NCBI GenBank assembly: GCA_020796225.1
Contig: CM036758.1
Coordinates: 65,467,274-65,531,273, forward strand
From: Arion vulgaris
Taxonomy: Eukaryota > Mollusca > Gastropoda > Stylommatophora > Arionidae
Direction: 5' to 3'
DNA: 64,000 nt
Made by a program: the position numbers and the translations under genes. Below are positions 43,516-55,228 of the stretch, in pieces. Position 1 is the stretch's first letter. Each line of letters begins with the position of its first letter. The notes beneath the pieces were generated by a model, which saw only the letters and a program-made list of their open reading frames with translations, was not told the origin of the DNA and ran no database searches.

Positions 43516-45766
43516 AATACTAACGTTACAACAGTTTAGTGAGAGCAACAATGACATGCATGTGACATGAAAGACAATGCGCATGGCAGCCCCGCCGCCA
43601 GTTACAGAAGGACTTTAAAAAAACATTAAACATGACGAGGAAGAAGACGAGAGAAGTTGTCAGAAACTGAGAGTTGTTCACGATGGTTGTGATGAAAGCA
43701 CTACATTCTGCAAATAAACATGCTACATGAAGAGAGATGTTTTGTAATATGTTCATATATCTCTAGTGTTAGCAGTTTGGCTCTCTTCGCTTTGATCCTT
43801 TTCAACTTCACATTTCAATGCAGTCAATAGAAGGTTAATGGGATGCCATCCTGGAGATTAGAAGAATCTGCAACATATTTATCAAACACAAGAGCCAATA
43901 CGAAGCATTCCGTCAAATTATTGATGTTTCACTCCATTACTACAGAGAACTTCTACCAAATGGTGATCGAAGTCAGAGTTTTCGATTAGCCAGTTTTGCC
44001 CATTAAGCATCGATATTTACTAGGAGAAAGTGACGCAGACAGACGTGTCACATGTCTCTTGTGTAGAAAGTCGAGACAGGTTACCTTTTCAATTTCATGT
44101 AAAGTCTGAGTGGGTCTAATGTCACTCGCTGATCAGAACAGAAGAGCACTCTTTCAGAGTCTCGAGTAAAGATGAAACTTCGGAAGTTCTTCTCGACACG
44201 TCTTGAAGTTAAAAATAGTTTCTTTGATAGAACATGACAGATGGAATTGTGTGAAAGTAAATTCTTGGAAAAGTCTTCAGAACAATTTAATCATACATAA
44301 CTGTTTGTGATGTTATTGTTTGTTTTATTTCGATAATCAAATGTTGAGTTTATAATATTAAACATTGCAGAGATGAAGATGAAAGTAAATGTAACATCAT
44401 CAATACGTGCCGTGCTTGATGTGCTGTAAATGTTCGGATATCATTTACAAGTAAATTTAACAATTAGGAAAATGGAGATAAGGAATGTGCTGGCATTTAA
44501 AAATAAAATAAAGTTGCATATAAAAAAGGTAAAATCGTTGACGTTGTTTACGGGGTTTGACTCCCAAAAAATAATTGTATTTATTAATTACGTTTAAGCA
44601 ATTATTTTATAATGGTCATGTTGAGCTATGAATGTAGATATATTTTAATGCGTTAAAAACATTGCATGGTTGTCATAACAACAAGGACCATCCTAAAACA
44701 AAAATTACATGTATTTAGAATCCTAAAATTTACAAAACAAATGTATTGATAACTAAAGGGATGATTCAGAGATTAAAAAAAGAATGGAAATAAAGAAAGC
44801 GTGTTGACTACATTTACGAGCGGTATGAAAATGTAAAATCAGAAATGAATAAAATCTATTGGCATAATTGAAGAGTGAACATGTCTTGAAGTAGCCGACA
44901 TGAAGAATAATTTCCATTAAAAACAAGTATGAAAACAGATGACATGGTAAGCATCCTCATTACCATCGACACGACATCAATTTTCAACGAAGTAGCAGAC
45001 GACTGTCATGATTGAGGAAGATGTCGGGAAAGTGCACACATGTAGAAGACAGAATGATAGAGCGCACGGAATCGCAGACTTCCTGTTCTATCAAACGTAT
45101 TGAAGTTCTTGTGTCAGACGTTATATTGAAAGATGTCACTAATCGTTGCCATGCGGCTCTCGTATGTCTTTGTTTTAACGCTATTTCCAGAATTTATTCA
45201 GGTTTCTTCAATGACTCTCGCATGGAACATTCTTAAAGCTTAACTTTCGCTCGTCTCACAAATTATATGTAGAAGAGAAATAGAAAGATTACAGTTGTCA
45301 TTTGAGATTGTCTCCTGTTGAAAATATGTGTGTGGGGCTTCAGGTTTTAAATAAAAATTGTAGAATGTTTTTTTTTGTGTGACATGTTTGCTTTTGTATG
45401 AGCATGTACGCACAATATCTATCTGCTCATCAGTCGTTGAGATTAAATAGAACCAGAGCTCACAGGCAAACAGTGAAATACAAGTGAGATGGAATTTTGA
45501 GAAACGTAGAACAGAAACCAAAAAAAAAATTGTTTTACTGAGGGACATACAATGTGATCGGAAATTGCAACATTTCGTTTAGAATGTATTGTTGCTGATC
45601 AGGTATTTTCATGTATGTGTGCTGAATAATGTTCCCACAGCAGAGAATGTCCTTCGTAGTTGCAACGCTTGTTATTAATATGTGTTCTTCTTGTGGGTGT
45701 TGACAAGTAAACTGTTGTCGTATAGTTAAACTAATTGAAACTGATAGCACACAATGCAACCATCAG
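43516..45766. other. 2.2 kb of unique AT-rich sequence, no supported gene
   Basis: The largest repeat-poor stretch in the window. Open stretches at 45012-45236 (plus) and 45535-45759 (minus) have mixed composition but no motif, splice signal or homologue that I can name. Poly(T) and poly(A) runs occur near 45369 and 45520. Confidence 0.35.
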
Positions 45767-46866
45767 TGGAGAACTAACAAGAAGATATAGAACTGGAGAA
45801 CTGACAAGAAGATATAGAACTGGAGAACTAACAAGAAGATATAGAATTGGAGAACTGACAAGAAGATATAGAACTGGAGAACTAACAAGAATATATAGAA
45901 TTGGAGAACTGACAAGAAGATATATAATTGGAGAACTGACAAGAAGATATAGAATTGGAGAACTGACAAGAAGATATAGAACTGGAGAACTAACAAGAAT
46001 ATATAGAATTGGAGAACTGACAAGAAGATATATAATTGGAGAACTGACAAGAAGATATAGAATTGGAGAACTGACAAGAAAATATAGAACTGGAGAACTA
46101 ACAAGAAGATATATAATTGGAGAACTAACAAGAAGATATAGAACTGGAGAACTGACAAGAAATATAACTGGAGATCTGACAAGAAGATATGAATGGAGAA
46201 CTGACAAGAAGATATAGAATTGGAGAACTGAACAGAAGATATAGAACTGAAGAACTGACAAGAAGATATAGAACTGGAGAACTGACAAGAAGATATAGGG
46301 AAATTTGGAGAACTACAAGAAGATATAGAATTGGAGAACTAACAAGAAGATATAGAATTGGAGAACTGACAAGAAGATATAGAATGGAGAACTACAAGAA
46401 GATATAGAACTGGAGAACTGACAAGAAGATATAGAACTGGAGAACTGACAAGAAGATATAGAATTGGAGAACTGACAAGAAGATATAGAACTGGAGAACT
46501 AACAAGAAGATATAGAATTGGAGAACTAACAAGAAGATATAGAATTGGAGAACTGACAAGAAGATATAGAATTGGAGAACTGACAAGAAGATATAGAACT
46601 GGAGAACTGACAAGAAGATATAGAATTGGAGAACTAACAAGAAGATATAGAATTGGAGAACTAACAAGAAGATATAGAATTGGAGAACTAACAAGAAGAT
46701 ATAGAATTGGAGAACTGACAAGAAGATATAGAACTGGAGAACTGACAAGAAGATATAGAATTGGAGAACTAATAAGAAGATATAGAACTGGAGAACTAAC
46801 AAGAAGATATAGAACTGGAGAACTAACAAGAAGATATAGAACTAGAGAACTTCGAAGAAGATATAG
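45767..46866. repeat. Minisatellite, 27-bp unit, about 40 copies
   Basis: The unit is ggagaactgacaagaagata tagaatt. Variants gaactaac, atatataatt and tagaact are scattered. The period is a multiple of three, so 9-residue periodic frames stay open on both strands; this is not evidence of a protein. Damaged units lie at 46160-46320 and 46380-46400. Confidence 0.96.
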
Positions 46867-47004
46867 GACAAACAATACTTTGAAATAATCAGTGCGCATG
46901 TGAAATGAGAAGGTATAACCTGTAACAGATGTCGCCTGGATCGTCTCCTTCCTCGATGCCTCTCATTATTGATTGATTCATTCATTCATTGATTGACAGT
47001 ACCA

Positions 47005-47400
47005 TCGCCGTTTAACTTTGGTGAATACCAATGTCTGCTCCGATCTCCTTCTTACAGAGTAAGATCTCAGCTACGTTGCACGTACTCCGTAGCACCGGTG
47101 AAGGTATCCTTTGTAACTTTTGAAGATAGAAATTGTGAATGAATATTATTTTGAACTAATGTTCATTAATTTTACCCTGTCAAGTGCTTCTGAGCCTAAT
47201 CTTATCAATCGATTTAACTCTCGAGGGTTCTGTAAGGTGTCAAACTTGAACACGGGGCATCTGTTGTATCAACAATCTCCGATATGATTTGGGATGTTTA
47301 GAAAAATATTCAGATCGCTTCACGCGGGAAACGAACCGATTACCTTTGACATGAGAGGCTAATACCTTACCAGTACGTCACGTAGACATACGTTATTACT
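47005..47400 (-). mobile_element. SINE family R, copy 4, with array in its tRNA-derived head
   Basis: The body runs from tgctccgatctccttcttac through ttcattaattttaccctgtc and gaacacggggcatctg. The minus-strand B box GGTTCGTTTCCC is at about 47325-47340, and just upstream in SINE direction is the A-box region. From there the 63-bp array takes over (47348-48665). Confidence 0.87.
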
Positions 47401-48665
47401 TCCCATCTTTAACATGAGAGGCAAATACCTTACCAGTACGTCACGTAGACATATGTTATTACTTTCCACCTTTAACATGAGAGGCAAATACCTTACCAGT
47501 ACGTCACGTAGACATACGTTATTAATTCCCACCTTTAACATGAGAGACAAATACCTTACCAGTACGTCACGTAGACATATGTTATTACTTCCTACCTTTA
47601 ACATGAGAGGCAAATACCTTACCAGTACGTCACGTAGACATATGTTATTACTTCCCACCTTTAATATGAGAGGCAAATACCTTACCAGTACGTCACGTAG
47701 ACATATGTTATTACTTCTCCCACCTTTAACATGAGAGGCAAATACCTTACCAGTAGGTCACGTAGACATACGGTATTACTTCCTATCTTTAACATGAGAG
47801 GCAAATACCTTACCAGTAGGTCACGTAGACATACGTTATTACTTCCTATCTTTAACATGATAGGCAAATACCTTACCAGTACGTCACGTAGACATATGTT
47901 ATTACTTCTCCCACCTTTAACATGAGAGGCAAATACCTTACCAGTACGTCACGTAGACATACGTTATTACTTCCTACCTTTAACATGATAGGCAAATACC
48001 TTACCAGTACGTCACGTAGACATATGTTATTACTTCCTACCTTTAATATGAGAGGCAAATACCTTACCAGTAGGTCACGTAGACATATGTTATTACTTTC
48101 CACCTTTAACATGAGAGGCAAATACCTTACCAGTACGTCACGTAGACATACGTTATTACTTCCCACCTTTGACATGAGAGGCAAATACCTTACCAGTACG
48201 TCACGTAGACATACGTTATTACTTCCCACCTTTAATATGAGAGGCAAATACCTTACCAGTACGTCACGTAGACATAGTTATTACTTCCACCTTTGACATG
48301 AGAGGCAAATACCTTACCAGTACGTCACGTAGACATACGTTATTACTTCCTACCTTTAACATGAGAGGCAAATACCTTACCAGTACGTCACGTAGACATA
48401 CGTTATTACTTCCCACCTTTAATATGAGAGGCAAATACCTTACCAGTACGTCACGTAGACATACGTTATTAATTCCCACCTTTAACATGAGAGACAAATA
48501 CCTTACCAGTACGTCACGTAGACATAGTTTCACTTCCCACCTTTAACATGAGAGGCAAATACCTTACCAGTACGTCACGTAGACATACGTTCTTACTTCC
48601 CACCTTTAACATGAGAGACAAGTACCTTACCAGTACGTCACGTAGACATATGGTATTACTTCCCA
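47348..48665. repeat. Minisatellite, 63-bp unit, about 21 copies, repeating the SINE R A-box region
   Basis: The unit contains catgagaggcaaatacctta, ccagtacgtcacgtagacat and acgttattacttcccacctt. Read on the minus strand each unit contains gtgacgtactggtaaggt, the A-box region of SINE R. Only the last unit, next to 47340, is followed by a B box. Both strands stay open in several frames (21-residue period). Confidence 0.95.
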
Positions 48666-48679
48666 TAATCCTCCTCTGT

Positions 48680-48915
48680 GTTGCCCGGGCTCGTAAGGGA
48701 AGGAAAGAATGGTAACACTGCGAACTACAAGGCGACTGAGGTAGGGGCATAAGGAAGCTACCCTAGTAAATAAAAAGCGTCGCGGAAATCGAATGTGCCA
48801 GTCTACTTGTAGGCGCATAACTGGCACAACGTGCAATCGCTCTTAGGCTTCGACCACATACACACCACAAAGAGTAGTTAATAAGTGGTCGATATGGGGC
48901 GTTTGAAGCAGAAAT
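48680..48915 (+). mobile_element. SINE family A, copy 10 (headless)
   Basis: tgcccgggctcgtaagggaa, gaatggtaacactgcgaact, caaggcgactgaggtagggg (core lacks the catgtcgtaagag part), cctagtaaataaaaagcgtc and tggtcgatatggggcgtttg. Confidence 0.85.
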
Positions 48916-49084
48916 AGCAGACTTTCTAGAATCGAACGTACAGACATATTTCAGACATGGCATAGACAAATGTGCCCATCATACAAATGCATCTGATGTA
49001 ATCATGCCTATAACATAAAAAGCAGAATCTATTTTTGGTATTTCTCTTGTTGTATATGAAGATGGTAACAATAAGTTGTCTACA

Positions 49085-49350
49085 ACTTCAGAGGTGGGAG
49101 TCTGTAGCTTAAGCGGTAGTGAACTTGATCACAACCCTAGCGTACCTGGCTCAAACTCTCCGGGGGGCAAGTTTGGAAGCAAATTAGTTCCCTTGGATTT
49201 TTACGAAGTGTAAAATTAGACCTCACCCTTCAGAAAGCAATGACAAACTATAATGAAGGAATAAGTGGTGCCTAGAAATTCGACGACTCTTTAACTGTGG
49301 TTGATGTCGAAGTCAGTCATGTAAAGGATAGTCCACGATTTTCAACTAAA
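49085..49350 (+). mobile_element. SINE family T, copy 4, full length
   Basis: The head gtgggagtctgtagcttaag cggtag has the A box, and ggctcaaactctcc is the B-box position. The body with gcaaattagttcccttggat matches copy 3 through gtaaaggatagtccacg. No array is attached. Confidence 0.87.
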
Positions 49351-49839
49351 TTAGTTGATATATAACGAACTTACGGATTAGTATAATGCAGAGAGTGTTC
49401 GCTAATCCATTCTGACACTAGATGTTTGTCTGTTAAGTCCACAGTCGACGTTCCGCATTTGAGGAAGAGACCTAGTCATCCTGCCTCCTGCAAGCTTGGG
49501 TAGAGAAATGTGAAATGAAGAGAATGTCATAACATATATGATCTGAACAAGCGAATAATTTAACAAGAAAATAGAAATAATTATATCACAGATATCTTGA
49601 AATGTGAATATCTTTCTTGAAAATATGAAGATAAGTGGGTACATCATCAGTACTGAACTTCATCAAGAAACAACAATTTAAATGGTTCTGCCACATAAGT
49701 ACATTACCAACAGACAGTGGATCTCAAAGAGAAATGTTACTCCGATACAATGAATACAAAGCAAATTCCGCACACAGAAAGTGAACCTCAGAGATAACCG
49801 AGTCTACGAAAGACACTATTTATGAAGCGCACACAAGGG

Positions 49840-49900
49840 CCCGTTCTAGAAATCTCTTCTGATCCTGACGCTGTGAGGCAAAACAGGATTGGAGAAAAGC
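49840..49900 (+). repeat. Short repeat shared with 28058-28120
   Basis: gggcccgttctagaaatctc and gacgctgtgaggcaaaacag match the segment upstream of the RTE-d end at 28.1 kb. Probably a LINE remnant, cut by MITE 3 copy 2. Confidence 0.6.
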
Positions 49901-50239
49901 ACAGCTAACTCTAATATTGTGACGCATAACTGACTGGGAAAACCCTGACCTAGTTAGAGTCGGGGCCCTAGATTTTATATATGTTTGATAGAATGCTGCG
50001 AGCTTATTTGCAATTGTACCCAATTCTATGAGTCTATGGTTATTTATTGATCAAACTAATACTGAAATTCCTTATTGTTAAGCTTAACTTGTTGCATAAT
50101 ATAACTTTGATTTAGCATGTTGTGCTGATTTTAAAATGAATTCGACTGTATGCAACAATACTGAGATGCAAGATCACGTGACGGTTGTGGTCTTATTTTT
50201 CCCTGAGTTCGCCGGCCGTATGAATTTATAGTTGGCTGT
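49901..50239. mobile_element. MITE 3, copy 2
   Basis: Ends acagctaactctaatat and atagttggctgt. The interior matches 42901-43267 (tttatatatgtttgatagaa; gcataatataactttgattt; gcaacaatactg). Target duplication not certain. Confidence 0.78.
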
Positions 50240-50639
50240 AGAGAAACGAAAGAAAAAATTATTAAATATCTATAGCTAACATCTTCAAATAAAAAATACA
50301 ATCATTTATATGTGTAAATTGTAAGTATGTACTATTCGAGTTACTTATTACTAATAATTCAAATACGTATGGTGTTGTAAATAGCACAACAGGTGTTCTT
50401 ATATTACTTTGAGAAGAAAGATGCCTCAAGGCAAACGACTGCTGAGATGACAGAATATCTTCAAAGCCGAAATGAAAAACTTTTCTATCGATCACAAGAA
50501 TTGAAAAAAAAACAAGCTGATAATTGAATTATATATAACATAACTTTACGCACAGGAGCAGAATCTTTAGACAAATAGAGAGACAAGCACAAACTTTGAA
50601 ATCGGCACATTTACATTTCAGTTGACCGTCTGAAAAGCC
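50240..50639. other. Unique AT-rich sequence, no gene seen
   Basis: Nothing supported. Short open stretches (50262-50495) lack any signal. Confidence 0.4.
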
Positions 50640-51205
50640 AAAAAAGTAAATGCTATAAAAGAAATGAAAGGAAGGCTGAACATTGATTTTGCAAAAGCTA
50701 AAAGAACTAATTAACCCATGGAAGAGAACTGACATAAGAATACAAATCATGTGTTCAAGAGGCTGTGTTTTTCCTTGGCAACACATGGTTGTAAGACATG
50801 GACCATTGGTGCAGGACATCATTAATGCCTTAGAATGTAAATACTACAGAAGAGTATTTAGAACTTCGTGGACAAAAATAGAGCAACTGCTTCTGTTCTG
50901 CAAAGCGTGATATTAAAGAGAGTTGGCTATTACAGAGCATAACATAAAGGCAAATTAAATATTTCGGACACTACATCAAAAGACATGAGTACTTAGAGAA
51001 GATAATTTTGGAGGGAATGGTGCATGGAAGAAGAATGAGAGGAAAGTCTCGATGACAATGGTTACAAGATGTCATTTGACAATCTCTCTCTCTCTCTCTC
51101 GCAATCCCTTTGACGATCTGAGAATGACTGCTTCTGACGCCGGTCAACTTGCACAGAACATAGCGTTTGTCAGGACTGCTCTCAAGCTACTTGATGATGA
51201 TAGAA
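50640..51205 (+). pseudogene. RTE-a type LINE, RT C-terminal part
   Basis: The frame reads CSRGCVFPWQHMVV, ALECKYYRRVFRTSWTKIE and, after shifts, RELAITEHNI and KRHE-like, LE.I.LEG.VHG pieces, ending near cttgatgatgatag. A (CT)n run (51085-51105) lies within it. Same family as 5400 and 32289. Confidence 0.78.
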
Positions 51206-51591
51206 GTTAAAAAAGGCCAGATATAAATATCGATTGGTATGTGCATCTTGGCGAGATGTTATCTTCTGGTGCCCTAGCTAGCGTTGTTGATATGGTGGTT
51301 ATAGACCTAAAAGAAGCGTAACACTACACATTTGTTAGAATAATTATAAAGTTTAGATCGTCACTGCTGCCTTACTGTGGCCATAAATATCTTCGTTTAG
51401 TTCAGCGGTTATTCTGTCAAGGCTTCCAGTCGATTATTCGGTAAATACAATGGCACGTTCCAGTATGTGTAAATTCCGTTTAGTGTTCCCAAGAGGCTCA
51501 CTTGAATCTAGTGTTCCGGACAGGCGGAGATCGAGGCAATGATAGATCCGGCAATAGTTTACCAATATCACTGATTGATTTGTAATTTAAG
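51206..51591. other. Unique sequence upstream of a candidate exon
   Basis: Includes a TATAAA at 51345 but no initiator at a convincing distance. No repeat recognised. Confidence 0.35.
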
Positions 51592-51684
51592 ATGGATAGT
51601 GATGACTTCCTTCGGTTTCTCGACGATCCCTTATTCGATAAAAACTCTAACATTGTTATTAGAACTAACCTGAGAAAACTGTAA
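51592..51684 (+). CDS. Candidate N-terminal exon with acidic-hydrophobic start
   Basis: An ATG with a good context (aagATGG) opens MDSDDFLRFLDDPLFDKN, an acidic, leucine/phenylalanine-rich stretch of the kind found in transcription activation segments. CREB3/CREB3L proteins have somewhat similar N-terminal words, but this is a weak analogy, not an identification. The frame stops at 51682, so the peptide would be 30 residues unless spliced. Possible donors are GTTATT at 51655 (phase 0) and GTAACA at 51681. The 34-bp array begins at about 51648, overlapping the end of the frame, so a donor would lie in its first unit. Confidence 0.25.
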   Translation: MDSDDFLRFLDDPLFDKNSNIVIRTNLRKL

Positions 51685-53977
51685 CATTGTTATTGGAACT
51701 AACCTGAGAAAACTGTAACATTGTTATTAGAACTAACCTGAGAAAACTGTAACATTGTTATTAGAACTAACCTGAGAAAACTGTAACATTGTTATTGGAA
51801 CTAATCTGAGAAAACTGTAACATTGTTATTAGAACTAACCTGAGAAAACTGTAACATTGTTATTGGAACTAATCTGAGAAAACTGTAACATTGTTATTGG
51901 AACTAACCTGAGAAAACTGTAATATTGTTATTAGAACTAACCTGAGAAAACTGTAACATTGTTATTAGAACTAACCTGAGAAAAGTGTAACGTTGTTATT
52001 GGAACTAACCTGAGAAAACTGTAACATTGTTATTGGAACTAACCTGAGAAAACTGTAACATTGTTATTAGAACTAACCTGAGAAAACTGTAAAATTGTTA
52101 TTGGAACTAACCTGAGAAAAGTGTAACGTTGTTATTAGAACTAATCTGAGAAAACTGTAAAATTGTTATTGGAACTAATCTGAGAAAACTGTAACATTGT
52201 TATTAGAAATAACCTGAGAAAACTGTAACATTGTTATTAGAACTAACCTGAGAAAACTGTAACATTGTTATTGGAACTAACCTGAGAAAACTGTAACATT
52301 GTTATTAGAACTAATCTGAGAAAACTGTAACATTGTTATTGGAACTAACCTGAGAAAACTAACATTGTTATTGGAACTAATCTGAGAAAACTGTAAAATT
52401 GTTATTGGAACTAATCTGAGAAAACTGTAACATTGTTATTAGAAATAACCTGAGAAAACTGTAACATTGTTATTGGAACTAACCTGAGAAAACTGTAACA
52501 TTGTTATTGGAACTAACCTGAGAAAACTGTAACATTGTTATTAGAACTAATCTGAGAAAACTGTAACATTGTTATTGGAACTAACCTGAGAAAACTAACA
52601 TTGTTATTGGAACTAATCTGAGAAAACTGTAACATTGTTATTAGAACTAATCTGAGAAAACTGTAACATTGTTATTGGAACTAACCTGAGAAAACTGTAA
52701 CATTGTTATTAGAACTAACTGAGAAAATGTAACATTGTTATTAGAACTAACCTGAGAAAACTGTAACATTGTTATTGGAACTAACCTGAGAAAACTGTAA
52801 CATTGTTATTAGAACTAACCTGAGAAAACTGTAACATTGTTATTGGAACTAACCTGAGAAAAGTGTAACATTGTTATTAGAACTAACCTGAGAAAAGTGT
52901 AACGTTGTTATTAGAACTAACCTGAGAAAAGTGTAACGTTGTTATTGGAACTAACCTGAGAAAATGTGTAACATTGTTATTGAACTAACCTGAGAAAACT
53001 GTAACATTGTTATTAGAACTAACCTGAGAAAACTGTAACATTGTTATTGGAACTAACCTGAGAAAACTGTAACATTGTTATGTACTGGAAAACCTGAATG
53101 TAACATTGTTATTGGAACTAACCTGAGAAAACTGTAACATTGTTATTAGAACTAACCTGAGAAAACTGTAACATTGTTATTGGAACTAACCTGAGAAAAC
53201 TGTAACATTGTTATTGGAACTAACCTGAGAAAACTGTAACATTGTTATTAGAACTAACCTGAGAAAACTGTAACATTGTTATTGGAACTAACCTGAGAAA
53301 ACTGTAACTTGTTATAGAACTAACCTGAGAAAACTGTAACATTGTTATTGAACTAACCTGAGAAAACTGTACATTGTATTGAACTAACTGAGAAAACTGT
53401 AACATTGTTATTAGAACTAACCTGAGAAAACTGTAACATTGTTATTGGAACTAATCTGAGAAACTGTAACTTGTATAGAACAACCTGAGAAACTGTAACA
53501 TTGTTATTGGAACTAACCTGAAAATGTAACAGTTGTTATTGAACTAACTGAGAAACTGTAACATTGTTATTGGAACTAACCTGAGAAAATGTACGTTGTT
53601 ATTAGAACTAACCTGAAAACTGTAACATTGTTATTAGAACTAACCTGAGAAAACTGTACATTGTTATTGAACTAATCTGAGAAAACTGTAACGTTGTTAT
53701 TAGAACTAACCTGAGAAAACTGTAACATTGTTATTGGAACTAATCTGAGAAAACTGTAACATTGTTATTAGAACTAACCTGAGAAAACTGTAACATTGTT
53801 ATTGGAACTAACCTGAGAAAACTGTAACATTGTTATTAGAACTAACCTGAGAAAACTGTAACATTGTTATTGGAACTAACCTGAGAAAACTGTAACATTG
53901 TTATGCATGAGGTAACATGTTATTCTAACCCAAATTGGACCCGAAAACTGTAACATTGTTATTGGAACTAACCTGAG
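51648..53977. repeat. Satellite-like array, 34-bp unit, about 68 copies
   Basis: The unit contains taacattgttattggaact and aacctgagaaaactg. Variants tagaact and tggaact, cctgag and tctgag, gtgtaacg and ctgtaac alternate, showing higher-order stretches. 53080-53700 is crowded with one-base indels, and the final units before 53977 are rearranged. It is the longest array here. Confidence 0.97.
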
Positions 53978-54367
53978 AGTTAAGAAGCTTGCCTCAAATT
54001 ATACGGTATACAAGCAGAACTAGCTGCTTGATGTACAAAGTGAGGATCGTGTCTAACCAGTGTGCTACGGAACAACAGTATGCATACATATCGACATATG
54101 TTGAAAAAGACTGAGAAAATATGGATCGCACTGAGTGCTAAGAATTTGGTTCATTAGCTAATAATCCTCCATTTAGTTCCATAGTTTGAAGACACACATT
54201 AATAAATAAATAAGAGAAAATGATGCAGAACGGGTCTAGTAAGCAGCCCGTAAAGAGCTAACACGTTTAGTCTTGATCAGGACAGTAATCTGAGTCATTA
54301 GATGCCATTTATAAGCAAATGTGTGGTTTTGACAATAGTAAGTGAAAACACGCCTGCAAGATTATCT
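53978..54367. other. Unique sequence, no gene seen
   Basis: Non-coding flank between the 34-bp array and SINE B copy 4. Confidence 0.4.
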
Positions 54368-54628
54368 TTCTTCTTCTTCTTCTTTGCGTTCGTTCTTTAC
54401 GACCAATTTAAATCCTTCTTTGTGATATGTTTGATCTTTGCCAAGAACGTGTATACGTTGCACATTGGTTTGGTAGGCCCCTAAACGCATAGACTTCTAC
54501 ACGTTTAGGACACATGCATCCAAATTTCAGCCAAACCCCTTGGTGGCCTCTTACGACATGCATGGCAGGTAACAGTGGTTCTATTCTTTACACCCCAAAT
54601 TTGGGCCCCGGTAACCACTCGGTGCAGA
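54368..54628 (-). mobile_element. SINE family B, copy 4, full length
   Basis: The plus strand reads the (CTT)n tail, ctttgcgttcgttctttacg, gatctttgccaagaacgtgt, cacgtttaggacacatgcat, cctcttacgacatgcatggc and gccccggtaaccactcgg. Confidence 0.9.
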
Positions 54629-54834
54629 CATCATCCAAAATGACGGCACGATCGGAAGTGGCATTGTAATAAAAGTCTGCTCTTCCTTTGAAGTTGAAGA
54701 AGGCTCACCTGAATGGCGAGGAACACCGTAGAAACAGTAAGTAGAGTTTCACACAAAAATCGGCCAGAAGCGCCGTGCCAGACTCTCTGACTAAGCCTAA
54801 ATTCATATTGGGTGAACCAGAAGATGAACAAAAA

Positions 54835-54945
54835 AGTTTACTTTAATCAACGAGATCAGAAGATGAACAAAAAAGTTTGCTTTAATCAACGAGAAAGATA
54901 CTTAGAAAAAGATGAACAAAAAAGTTTGCTTTAATCAACGAGATT
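54835..54945. repeat. Three imperfect copies of a 36-bp word
   Basis: gatgaacaaaaaagttt then gctttaatcaacgag occurs three times between the two SINE B copies, with spacers of 4-20 bp. Confidence 0.88.
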
Positions 54946-54964
54946 AGACATTTTAAACATATAT

Positions 54965-55217
54965 TCTTCTCCTTCTTTGCGTTCAGTCTTTACAACCAAT
55001 TTTAATCACTCTTTGTGATATGTTTGATCTTTGCCAAGAACGTGTATACGTTGCACATTGGTTTGTAGGCCCCTAAACGCATAGATTTCTACACCTTTAG
55101 GACACATGCATCCGATTTCAGCCAAACCCCCTTGGTGGCCTCTTACGACATGCGTGACAGGTAGCAGTGGCTCTATTCTTTACACCCCAAATTTGGGCCC
55201 CGGTAACCACTCGGACG
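54965..55217 (-). mobile_element. SINE family B, copy 5, with 11-bp target duplication
   Basis: Same structure as copy 4, ending aaccactcggacg. Perfect duplications taaacatatat flank it (54954-54964 and 55218-55228), so this is a well-preserved insertion and fixes both ends of the family: head cgtccgagtggtt and an (AAG)-type tail. Confidence 0.93.
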
Positions 55218-55228
55218 TAAACATATAT

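Noticed and set aside
45731..46899. Frames such as GELTRRYRI and hydrophobic LLVSSPILY repeats suggesting a membrane protein
   Set aside because: Both strands of a 27-bp array; period artefact.
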